Positions 37,028 to 44,793 of a stretch of DNA of 64,000 bases are shown here, one piece after another (within the stretch, counting starts at the first letter, position 1; every line of letters starts with the position of its first letter). The DNA is from CAVUCH01 sp963763095 (GTDB taxonomy: Bacteria; Acidobacteriota; Vicinamibacteria; Vicinamibacterales; JAENWD01), in assembly GCA_963763095.1 (NCBI GenBank), contig CAVXNR010000031.1, positions 1-64,000 on the forward strand, read 5' to 3'. A program made the translations under genes and the position numbers. A model generated the notes under the pieces. That model ran no database searches. It was not told the DNA's origin and worked only from the letters and a program-made list of their open reading frames with translations.

Positions 37028-39076
37028 TCAGCGCGCTCGCACCTCGTTGAGGTAACCGCCACCTGCCGCCTCCGGAGCTTCCTCAGCCGGCGCGCCGGAG
37101 GCCGCCTCAGAAGGACCGGCCGATACTCGCGCCGTCGTCCCGACTCCGGGGCTCGCGCCCGGTGCGGGATAGGTCGCAATCATCTCCGCCATCATCCGCT
37201 TGCCGATCTCTATTCCCTCTTCGACCAGCGCAAGGTCGATCGATGCTGCCGCGCGCTCCCGCGCAAGCTCCTCGATTCGCTCCTGCGTCTTGCTCCGCAT
37301 GAAACCGGCGGGCACCCGGAGGATGCGCTGCGCTGCATCGTTCGTCCAGTCGAACGTCGAGATCAGCGGGTTCTTCCTCTCGTCTCGCGCAATCAGCCGG
37401 GCTTCGCCCGCTGCGCCGGTGGCACTTTCGGCGCCTTCGGCCGCGGGCGCTTGCGTCACGCCGGTGGTGGCAGCCTGGATCTCGAGCGGCGCCCCCGTCT
37501 CCTCCTCGATCACCTGTCGTGCGAACTCGAGCGTGATCGCGTCGAGCCTCATCATGCGCGCGCGCTTTTCGACGCGCGCCTTCACGCGACGGCGCTGATA
37601 GGCGTTCTTCATGGTCCAGAGGCCCTTCCTGGCTTCCTCCGACCACCGCAGCTTGCGCCCGTCGTAGGTGGTCTCCTCCTGGAGACCACCCTCCACCTCC
37701 GCGATCTTCTCGATCATCTCGCGGGAGATCACTTCGAAATCCGCGGCGCCGCAGACGGTGCACTTCACGGCGCCGCTCTGCGTGGCCGTGACGCCGCACG
37801 CCCGGCACATCGACACGGGGCCGGACTTCGCCCGCTCGAGAGCCACCGCCTCGGCCAGCGCCTGGGTCGCGGCCGACGCGCTCTTCGGCATGAACCGATC
37901 CATCGCCTCGTCGATCACCGCGTTCGTGATGACCGAATGCCCCTTCTCGAGTGCCAGGCGAAGGACGCCGGTGCGGGCAATCCCCTTGACCTGCTCGGGC
38001 ACGTGCGTCATCCGCTGCTCGGCCTCGGGCGTCCATCGGACGGTCTCCTCCGCGCGCACGTCAAGCCGGGGTACCTCGAGCCGCGTGGAGAGCAGGACAT
38101 CGCAGAGCGCGGCGCGGAGAACGTTCTCTGCGTTGCTCCCCAGCCCCGTCTCGTCCTTCGGGCTGTGCACGCCGATCCGTCCCATCACGATGAGCCACGG
38201 ATTCGTCTTGCGCGCGTGGTCGAGGATCTTCTGGAAGGGCTTGCCGTCGAGGAGCGTCTTCTTGATTTCGATGCCCGCCTCGGTTGCCATCCGCTCGCCC
38301 ACCTCCAGGTGCGACTGATAGATCTGCGCGAGCCCGGTGTCGATGATCTCCTCGTGGAGTTGATTCTGCTCCTCGAAGCGGAAGACCTTCGCCGCCTGCT
38401 CGGTGAGGACATTGACGATGCCGTTGAAGACGGAGTAGTGCAGATACGGGTCGTACACCGCGATTGCTTCCACCTTCTTGCCGAACGTGCGTGCCAGGTC
38501 CACGGCGGTCATGAGCGCACCGAATGACTGGGGGCTGCCGTCCATGCCAACCAGGATCGTGTCCCGTTCCGCCTCGCCCGCCTCCGGGACGTGCTTCACG
38601 ACCCAGACATCGCGGTCGGATTGGCGGGCGACGCGTTCGCAGACCGAGCCAATCACGCTGTCTCGCGCGCGGCCGATCCCCAGCGCGCCGATCACGACCA
38701 GATCGTGCTGTGACCCGGCCAGATCCTTGAGGATCTCGCTGTGATGCTTCCCGTCCATCATCCGTGGTTCGAACGCAAGGCCCGACTCCCCACACTGGCG
38801 CGACATGCCATCGAGGTAGCTGTCGGAGATGAGCTTGAGGCCCATCGTGATGAGGCTGTCGTGGATCTTGCGCTGGCGCTCCAGTTCCACTTCGTCGATG
38901 TACTCTTCGGGCAGGGTGTACTCCATCTGCCGGAAGCGATAGTCGTGCAGTTTGGCTGCGTAGACATGGCAGCCGACCAGCTTCGCCGAGTACGCCTTGC
39001 CGAGGCCGATGGCGCAGGCCACGGCGCGGTTCGAGTAGTCGGAGTTATCGACCGGGACGTAGATGCTTTTGTACAT
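37028..39076 (-). CDS. Tandem universal stress protein fused to a zinc ribbon and three PCP_red domains
   Basis: 682 residues with a GGAGGA ribosome site. Domains: UspA 1 (about 1-165; YVPVDNSDYS, VVIGALGIGRARDS), UspA 2 (about 172-335; ILVGMDGSPQS, IVMGRIGVHS). PCP_red 1 follows (about 345-397; VRWTPEAEQRMTHVPEQV), then a zinc ribbon (C424, C427, C439, C442). PCP_red 2 is at about 477-527 (LRWSEEARKGLWTMKNAYQR) and PCP_red 3 at about 575-625 (FDWTNDAAQRILRVP). It is cytosolic, as there is no signal or membrane segment. It lies 24 bases after the last cytochrome gene. It shares the PCP_red domain with two proteins encoded at 20942-22921, linking the two loci. Its role is unknown; regulation or assembly of the respiratory complex is inferred from position. 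Confidence 0.85.
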   Translation of the reverse strand: MYKSIYVPVDNSDYSNRAVACAIGLGKAYSAKLVGCHVYAAKLHDYRFRQMEYTLPEEYIDEVELERQRKIHDSLITMGLKLISDSYLDGMSRQCGESGLAFEPRMMDGKHHSEILKDLAGSQHDLVVIGALGIGRARDSVIGSVCERVARQSDRDVWVVKHVPEAGEAERDTILVGMDGSPQSFGALMTAVDLARTFGKKVEAIAVYDPYLHYSVFNGIVNVLTEQAAKVFRFEEQNQLHEEIIDTGLAQIYQSHLEVGERMATEAGIEIKKTLLDGKPFQKILDHARKTNPWLIVMGRIGVHSPKDETGLGSNAENVLRAALCDVLLSTRLEVPRLDVRAEETVRWTPEAEQRMTHVPEQVKGIARTGVLRLALEKGHSVITNAVIDEAMDRFMPKSASAATQALAEAVALERAKSGPVSMCRACGVTATQSGAVKCTVCGAADFEVISREMIEKIAEVEGGLQEETTYDGRKLRWSEEARKGLWTMKNAYQRRRVKARVEKRARMMRLDAITLEFARQVIEEETGAPLEIQAATTGVTQAPAAEGAESATGAAGEARLIARDERKNPLISTFDWTNDAAQRILRVPAGFMRSKTQERIEELARERAAASIDLALVEEGIEIGKRMMAEMIATYPAPGASPGVGTTARVSAGPSEAASGAPAEEAPEAAGGGYLNEVRAR

Positions 39077-39100
39077 GGGATCCTCCGGATGCCCGGCAGC

Positions 39101-40873
39101 TCACACGCTCGTGACCGGCTGTTGTCTGCGCTCACCGCCGCGCGCGTCGCGGTCCCGAGAGGCGTAGCGCCACCGCACCCAGCCGATCACGGCCAGCTCG
39201 ATGGCGAGGATGAAGAGCGCCGTCCTGATCATCGGGCCGACAACTGACGGCACCGCTTCGGGCCCGAGGTAGATCGAGTACCACACCGAGAGACCTCGCC
39301 GGTTGCCACGCTCGCGCGAGAACCCGTCCCAGACCGAGAAGGCGATGGGCATGAACTCGCCAGCGGAGAACGGGGCGCCCGAGCTGGCCAGAAGCGGCCG
39401 TTTGAAAATGACGGACCATTCGCCACGGTCGTAGCTCGCCACACCGGTGACGTCTCCCGTGTCGTTCGGCGCGATCTCCCCGCTTCCCCGGCCGGTGAAC
39501 TGAAGGGGATCGGGGCGGGCCAGATCGAAGAACCAGAGGTCCACCGGGTTCTGGGCGTCGCCGAAAATGAAGTAGGGCTTGCGGGCGCCCGTCGGCACCT
39601 GCGACGGAATCTGGATCGAGACTGCGTCGGAGAACTCGGACGGTTGGTCGGCCGGCGCGGTCTCCGCCTCGGCAAAGGGATCCGCTGCTGGCTGCTGGGC
39701 ACCTCCTGGCGTCTGCGACTGCCCGCCGGGAGTCGGGGCGACTTCCGCGTCGCCGAAGACGCTCCCGTCGGAGCCGCCGGCGCTCGCGCCACCGGGCGCG
39801 GCTGCGCCAGCCGATTGCTCCTCCTCCGGTGGCACGGGGAGCGACGGTCCGTTCTTCCCCGTCTTCTGCGCGCTCATGTCGTGCCATCGGACGAGCAGCG
39901 CGATCGACTCGGCATCGTAGATCGCCTGCACGGTCACGGACGTCGCAGGAGGATGGAACGCGCGTCCGGGCTCGGTGATCTGTCCGATGATTGGAAAACG
40001 TGCGACACGCGCGGATTCGAAGTTGGCGGTCCCCCTGGTCAGGTCGATCGGATCGTCGACGTGCTTGGCGACGACGAGGTTGGTATAGCCTGGCCCGTCG
40101 CTTCCCGAGAGGGAATCGATGAAGTCAGTGATCGCCCATCGTTGCTCGACGTTCAGCCCGTCGGCGAACGACGGCATCGGCGTGCCGTTCAAGCCCGTGC
40201 TCATCGCCCGGAAGATATCCTCGCGGGACGACCCTCCTCGGAACGTCCAACTCTGCGTCAGGTCCGCGGCGCGTATCGGATAGCCCCAGTCGTCGGTCAG
40301 GGTCGGAGCCGAAGGTCCGTCGCCCCGACCGAGCGTACCGTGGCACTTCACGCAGCCGTTCTCCTCGAACAGCTTCTTCCCGAGCTCGACGGACTCCTTC
40401 GTGGCTGCCGGCGCGCTGGGGAGCGAAACGGGTTGCGCGGCATTTCCGGCGCCCGAGAACTCCGGCGAGAAGGTCGTAATGAAGTATGCGAGGTCGGACA
40501 GTTCCGCGTCGGAGAGGTTGGGCCAGGCGGGCATCGACGTGTAGGGCATGCCGCGCTTGATGATGTTGACGAGGTCCTGATGGGTCGGGAGCGCCCCGTT
40601 GGGAGTCGTGCGAATCTTGAACTTGCCCGTCGTGAAGTTCCGCGGCCTCGGGTAGAGGTGCGGGGTGGCGTAGCCTTCGCCGTCCCCCTTCTCGCCGTGA
40701 CACTGCGAACAGTTCTTGGCGTAGAGCTTTCGACCCGACTCGCGCTGCGCGTCAGTCCCGATCTCGGGCCCCGCCGCGCGCGCGGATCCGCTCAGCGCGG
40801 CACACAGGGAGGCGATCAGAACAGCGAGACACCCGCTCGTGAACGCCATGGGTCGCATCAGGCGTGCGGCCAT
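39101..40873 (-). CDS. Dihaem cytochrome c fused to an ethylbenzene-dehydrogenase-type haem b domain
   Basis: 590 residues from the ATG at 40873, which overlaps the preceding stop (TAATG). A signal peptide ends near GSARAAG. Two cytochrome c domains have CSQCH (C55, C58, H59) and CVKCH (C174, C177, H178). Residues about 285-545 resemble the EB_dh/NarC-like gamma-subunit fold that binds haem b in type II DMSO-reductase-family enzymes (VTVQAIYDAESIALLVRWHD, KPYFIFGDAQNPVDLWFFD), interrupted by a long Pro/Gly/Ala linker. A single C-terminal helix (IRTALFILAIELAVIGWVRW) anchors it to the membrane. It probably passes electrons among the other cytochromes in the operon. Confidence 0.85.
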   Translation of the reverse strand: MAARLMRPMAFTSGCLAVLIASLCAALSGSARAAGPEIGTDAQRESGRKLYAKNCSQCHGEKGDGEGYATPHLYPRPRNFTTGKFKIRTTPNGALPTHQDLVNIIKRGMPYTSMPAWPNLSDAELSDLAYFITTFSPEFSGAGNAAQPVSLPSAPAATKESVELGKKLFEENGCVKCHGTLGRGDGPSAPTLTDDWGYPIRAADLTQSWTFRGGSSREDIFRAMSTGLNGTPMPSFADGLNVEQRWAITDFIDSLSGSDGPGYTNLVVAKHVDDPIDLTRGTANFESARVARFPIIGQITEPGRAFHPPATSVTVQAIYDAESIALLVRWHDMSAQKTGKNGPSLPVPPEEEQSAGAAAPGGASAGGSDGSVFGDAEVAPTPGGQSQTPGGAQQPAADPFAEAETAPADQPSEFSDAVSIQIPSQVPTGARKPYFIFGDAQNPVDLWFFDLARPDPLQFTGRGSGEIAPNDTGDVTGVASYDRGEWSVIFKRPLLASSGAPFSAGEFMPIAFSVWDGFSRERGNRRGLSVWYSIYLGPEAVPSVVGPMIRTALFILAIELAVIGWVRWRYASRDRDARGGERRQQPVTSV

Positions 40874-41682
40874 TACTGCGCGGCCTCCTCCTTGCCGCGA
40901 GGCCTCTGCGCGGTGAAATCGTAGAGAAAGAGGACCACATCCCACATCTCATCCTCCTTCAGGAACTTCTCCCAGGCGGGCATGGCCGTGTCCCATGGAC
41001 CACCTTCGTCAGGTAAGCCCGGGCCCCCTTTCGAGATCCGCCACAAGAGAAACGTCTCGCGAAGCTGCGCGATCGTGTCGTGGAAATTGGTCGGGATCGG
41101 GTCCAGCCCATGCGCGAACATGCCGTTGCCCGCCATGTTATCGCCGTGGCAGAAGACGCAGTTCTGATAGTAGACCTTACGCCCGTTCTCGACGTGTGTG
41201 CGGAACTCCTGCGGATTCGACGATTCGAGATGACGGAAGGGGTTCTCTCCGGCATCGAGATCGATCTTCTTGTCGTGAACCGTAATGTCCGCCGGCGACG
41301 CGGGATGCACGGTCCGCGAGAACAGCGGCGGCTCGAGAGGAACGTTCATCCTCACATAGACGTTTGCCGCCGCGAGTGCCGGCACGGCAACGACGGTCAC
41401 GGCAAGGAGGGGGGTGTACCGCTTCTCGGTCATGAACCGGACGAGCGGACCGGAGACCTCCTCGCGGCGCTGCTCGCTCGACGACACGTAGGCCAGGATC
41501 GCGAGGGAGACAATTCCCATGTAGATCGTGATGACCGACGAGGGAATCGGGGCGGTGAATCCGAACCGCAGAAGGATGTAAATCCCTGCCCACCATGCGC
41601 CGGCCCACATCAGGAGACTGACCCGCAGGTAGCGAAGCAGCCCGAAGGCGATAGCCACGGTGAGGACGATGGGAATCTTCAT
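40873..41682 (-). CDS. Membrane-anchored monohaem cytochrome c
   Basis: 269 residues. Three N-terminal hydrophobic segments (about 3-28, 30-65 as one or two, and 90-110) precede a periplasmic cytochrome c domain with CVFCH (C175, C178, H179) and a distal Met candidate in PWDTAMPAWEKF. Its ATG overlaps the stop of the preceding cytochrome gene (ATGA), and its stop overlaps the next start, so the three cytochromes are translationally coupled. It is likely an integral electron-transfer subunit. Only the c-type domain is recognisable; the membrane part matches nothing I know. Confidence 0.8.
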   Translation of the reverse strand: MKIPIVLTVAIAFGLLRYLRVSLLMWAGAWWAGIYILLRFGFTAPIPSSVITIYMGIVSLAILAYVSSSEQRREEVSGPLVRFMTEKRYTPLLAVTVVAVPALAAANVYVRMNVPLEPPLFSRTVHPASPADITVHDKKIDLDAGENPFRHLESSNPQEFRTHVENGRKVYYQNCVFCHGDNMAGNGMFAHGLDPIPTNFHDTIAQLRETFLLWRISKGGPGLPDEGGPWDTAMPAWEKFLKEDEMWDVVLFLYDFTAQRPRGKEEAAQ

Positions 41683-42245
41683 CGTTTCTCCTCCTTCAGT
41701 GGCGCCTCAGGCTGCGTTCCCCCCGGCGAGACGCCGGCGGAAGGTGCCGCCGCCGCGGCGGTGCCCGCGTTGTACTGATGCTTCGTCTGGAGCGTCACTG
41801 TCGCTGTGCCGCCAAGCGTCTGCAGGTACGCGATCACGCACAGGATCTCCTGGTCGGTGAGACCGATTGGAGGCTTGTTGATGGCGGGCATCCCCGGATT
41901 GAATCCCGGCACGATGAATCTGTCAGGTTCGTACATCGACTGGGCGAAGTACTCGACATCGCTCAGGCCCGGAACTCGGCTCTTCGCGCGGACAGCGACG
42001 CCATCCAGATCCGGGAACCGCAGCGCCCCGCTCTTGCCCCTCGTGTGGCAGGTGAAGCAGAGTCCCTTGCCCTGCATGACCTCACCGCCAATCTTGACCA
42101 TGTCGGCCGTGGTCATATCGGTTTTCAGGACGATCTCCTGAGGAGGCTGAACCTCCTTCTGAGGCACCATCTGACCGACATAGGCGTAGAACGCGGTCGT
42201 CGCGAGGACGAGAGCGCCGATCCGGACACCGTGCGGAATCGTCAT
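41679..42245 (-). CDS. Monohaem cytochrome c
   Basis: 188 residues. One N-terminal hydrophobic segment (about 8-25) acts as membrane anchor or signal. The haem site is CFTCH (C63, C66, H67), with an axial Met candidate in NPGMPAINKPPIGLTD. The fold is the small class I type (LTDQEILCVIAYLQTL). The C-terminus is an Ala/Gly/Pro-rich tail. It lies 9 bases after the CydA-like gene and overlaps the next cytochrome gene by 4 bases. Probable direct electron carrier to or from the CydA-like protein. Confidence 0.82.
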   Translation of the reverse strand: MTIPHGVRIGALVLATTAFYAYVGQMVPQKEVQPPQEIVLKTDMTTADMVKIGGEVMQGKGLCFTCHTRGKSGALRFPDLDGVAVRAKSRVPGLSDVEYFAQSMYEPDRFIVPGFNPGMPAINKPPIGLTDQEILCVIAYLQTLGGTATVTLQTKHQYNAGTAAAAAPSAGVSPGGTQPEAPLKEEKR

Positions 42246-42254
42246 GACGTCCGC

Positions 42255-44177
42255 CTACGCTCCCGGAGTCGCCACTGGGAGCTCGGGCGAGACCTCGCCG
42301 GAGCCGTGGCGGCGGCGGGCGTTGGTCCGCTCCTCGAAGTCGGGCCTGTCGTGCAGGCTGGTGATCCAGAAGACGAAGCCGATCAGAAGAAAGAACAGCA
42401 GCACGGTCACGGAAACGACCTGGGTCGCGAAGCCGAGGGTGGGCGTGAAGGCGTCGGGCGAGTTGTCCCGAATGACGCCGTACACGTGCCAGTGCTGTCG
42501 CAGGCCCGAGCGGACGTAGCCCATGAGTCCCATGAGCCACGTGAACGTGACCGCGATGAAAATCAGCACGTACTGGGAGATTGCCGGCATCTTTCCCCAG
42601 CGCACCTCGCCCGTGTTTCTCGGGCGGCGGAAGAGGAAGATGTCTATCGCGGTGATCGACACCATGGCGAGCAGGACGGAGCCGACCTGGGGCACCGAGA
42701 GGCCGATCCTGACGCTCGCCTCGACGAAGTACCCGTAAATGCCGAGCGCGATGACGAAGATCGCGGCGGTCGCGAAGATCGCGAGCTGCGCCGCGTGCCC
42801 CGCCTTCGCCCACGCCACGGTCGCGATCTTCCCCGTCCGGCGGTAGAGGAGGAAGCTCATGAACGTCGTCAGGATCAGGATGTTCACCGCGGTGTTCTTC
42901 GCGGACATCACACCGAGGAAACCGAGAACCGGGTGCGCAGATCCTCCCATCGCCCGGATCTCGGACACCGTCGCGATCATCGACCGGGGGGTCGCCCAGA
43001 CCATGAAGCAGAGCACGACCGCGGCAAGCAGGTACTTGACGAACCTCTGGAACGGCTGCGCCCCCTCGACGCGCCCCATCCCGAGCCACAGGTAGTAGTT
43101 GGCCGCGAGAAACAGGTTCCCGATCAGGACCGCCTGGATGATGAAGAGCCACGAGAAGGCGCCGCCCATCATCGTGAGTCCGAGCGTCTGGGAGAAGGCG
43201 TAGATCTCTTTCGCGAGCCAGTAGCCGGCGAAGGGAAGCGGGAGGAAGGCGCTGATCGCGACGAAGTTCCCGATGTAACCCATCCAGTCGTAGTGCGCGC
43301 GCTCCTCGTCGGTTTCTGCCTGGAGGAACTTGAAGGCGGCGTAGGCGGCGGCGACCGATCCGCCGAAAGCGATGTTCGCGATGAACCGATGGACGTTGAT
43401 CGGCATCCACGTGAAGTTGTAGATCGCGTCCGAAACGGAGATCAGCGCCCCCGTATCCGAGACTCCGCGCGGCGACATCATGAACGTGAGCCAGGCGTTG
43501 GCGATGAGCATGATCGCCGTGCCGACGATGTTCAGGCCGAGTCCCAGCGCAAGATGCACCAGGGGATGGAACTTCCCCCAGCCGTAGTAGTAGGTGTAGA
43601 GGAAGAAGGCCTCGGCAAAGAAGAGCAGCACGTACGGGAGAAACGTGGGGGAGAACACGCTCATCAGGTAGTTGGTGAACTTCGGATACAGGATGACGAG
43701 CATGAACGTCAGGAACGCTCCGAAGGTCGCCGTGAGTGAGAACGAGACGGAGAGCAGCTTCGTGAACTCGTACGCGAGCCGGTCGTAACGCCGATCTCCG
43801 GTCTTGTAGCCGATCGCCTCGACGATGAACGCAAAGATCGGAACGGCAAGGACGAACGCCGCAAACAGCAGGTGGAGCTGTGCGACGGACCAGATGGCCA
43901 CGCGGCTGCCGACGACGGGGAACCTGCGGTACTCGGCCTCGACATAGGGCTTTGCCCGCGCCTTGGTTTCCGCATCTGCCTTCTCGGCCGCCAGTCCCTC
44001 CACGCGAGGCGAGGCGTCGACGGTCGCGGCCGGCGCCCGGTACGGCTCTTTGTATTCGCGGCTCACGAGCGTCGACGCAATCCACACCGCACCGGCGAAC
44101 ATGAGAAGGCCGGCAACGGGACCGAGAAGCACCAGCAGTTTGCGGTTGATCGCGCCGTTCATTACGCCGTTCGTCAC
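42255..44177 (-). CDS. Cytochrome bd oxidase subunit I (CydA)-like membrane protein lacking the quinol motif
   Basis: 640 residues, about 13 membrane helices. A single helix (about 13-37) and a periplasmic or cytoplasmic linker precede the CydA-like core. Candidate haem ligands are H102 (AQLHLLFAAF) and H263 (NVHRFIANIAFGG). An acidic residue E189 sits in LLFFAEAFFLYTYYYGW, as in CydA, and ANAWLTFMMSP matches the CydA NGWMQNP segment. The Q-loop motif GRQPW of true quinol oxidases is absent, and no CydB-like gene follows. Instead there are extra C-terminal helices (LLAMVSITAIDIFLFRRPRN). It replaces ActC in an alternative-complex-III-like operon. Electron donor or acceptor is therefore probably cytochrome c or the ActB module. 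Confidence 0.82.
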   Translation of the reverse strand: MTNGVMNGAINRKLLVLLGPVAGLLMFAGAVWIASTLVSREYKEPYRAPAATVDASPRVEGLAAEKADAETKARAKPYVEAEYRRFPVVGSRVAIWSVAQLHLLFAAFVLAVPIFAFIVEAIGYKTGDRRYDRLAYEFTKLLSVSFSLTATFGAFLTFMLVILYPKFTNYLMSVFSPTFLPYVLLFFAEAFFLYTYYYGWGKFHPLVHLALGLGLNIVGTAIMLIANAWLTFMMSPRGVSDTGALISVSDAIYNFTWMPINVHRFIANIAFGGSVAAAYAAFKFLQAETDEERAHYDWMGYIGNFVAISAFLPLPFAGYWLAKEIYAFSQTLGLTMMGGAFSWLFIIQAVLIGNLFLAANYYLWLGMGRVEGAQPFQRFVKYLLAAVVLCFMVWATPRSMIATVSEIRAMGGSAHPVLGFLGVMSAKNTAVNILILTTFMSFLLYRRTGKIATVAWAKAGHAAQLAIFATAAIFVIALGIYGYFVEASVRIGLSVPQVGSVLLAMVSITAIDIFLFRRPRNTGEVRWGKMPAISQYVLIFIAVTFTWLMGLMGYVRSGLRQHWHVYGVIRDNSPDAFTPTLGFATQVVSVTVLLFFLLIGFVFWITSLHDRPDFEERTNARRRHGSGEVSPELPVATPGA

Positions 44178-44187
44178 GGTGCCCCCC

Positions 44188-44793
44188 TCACTTGACGGCC
44201 GCGGGCGCGCCTGTGGCGCTTGCCAGGCGCTTGCGTTCGAGTTCTCGTACGTGGGCGATGATCGCCCACCTGTCTGCGGGCGGGATCGGCCATTTGTACC
44301 CGGCCATCAGCCCCGTCCCGTTCGTGATGACGTCGAAGATCTGCCCGTCCGGGTACTTCAGGATCTTGTCCTGGTGAAACGAAGCGGTGGGGACGTTGCC
44401 TCGCTGGAACAGGATCCCCTTGCCATCCCCCCGAGCGTCGTGACACGGCTGACAATAAATCGCATACCGCTGGCGGCCGCGCTCGACAAGAGCCCGGTCC
44501 ACGGGCACGGGTATGCTCGCGACGAACTGCCCGTCCCCTCCCTTCCCCGTGAAGAAGGCGGTGTCCTCTCTCAGTCCCCCGATCGGCATCGTTCCGGGAA
44601 CCGGCTGGCGCATGGACGCGCCGTCGCGGAAGAACGTGCTGGCCGTCTGCGGAAGCACCTTCGGCTGGTTGTCCATGCTCGGATTGAGATGGATGGGAGG
44701 ACGGCTCGACGTGCAGCCCCGCGCGCATCCCGGGAGGGCGACAGCGGAAATGAGAGCGAAGGCGGCGAGCACGCGACGTTCGCAGGGAGTCAT
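44188..44793 (-). CDS. actE: ActE-like monohaem cytochrome c lipoprotein
   Basis: 201 residues. The lipobox VALPGC places the lipidated Cys at C23. The segment QPKVLPQTASTFFRDGASMR and VPGTMPIGGLREDTAFFTG is the hallmark N-terminal region of ActE from alternative complex III. One haem site, CQPCH (C114, C117, H118), and a Met ligand candidate in GTGLMAGYKW follow. Its ATG overlaps the actB stop (ATGA). In the known complex ActE is a membrane-anchored periplasmic cytochrome next to ActB. Confidence 0.87.
   Translation of the reverse strand: MTPCERRVLAAFALISAVALPGCARGCTSSRPPIHLNPSMDNQPKVLPQTASTFFRDGASMRQPVPGTMPIGGLREDTAFFTGKGGDGQFVASIPVPVDRALVERGRQRYAIYCQPCHDARGDGKGILFQRGNVPTASFHQDKILKYPDGQIFDVITNGTGLMAGYKWPIPPADRWAIIAHVRELERKRLASATGAPAAVK

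Noticed and set aside
36158..38527. A 789-codon plus-strand frame opposite the GNAT and stress-protein genes
   Set aside because: Antisense shadow of well-supported genes; composition (Arg, Leu, His, Gly) is that of reversed high-GC codons.
20942..39076. PCP_red domains taken as evidence for (bacterio)chlorophyll synthesis
   Set aside because: No BchL/BchN/BchB core, no other pigment genes, and the domains are attached to radical SAM, zinc-ribbon and UspA proteins.
41778..43739. A 653-codon plus-strand frame opposite the cytochrome c and CydA-like genes
   Set aside because: Mirror of transmembrane coding sequence; rich in Glu/Arg/Asp/His with no motif.
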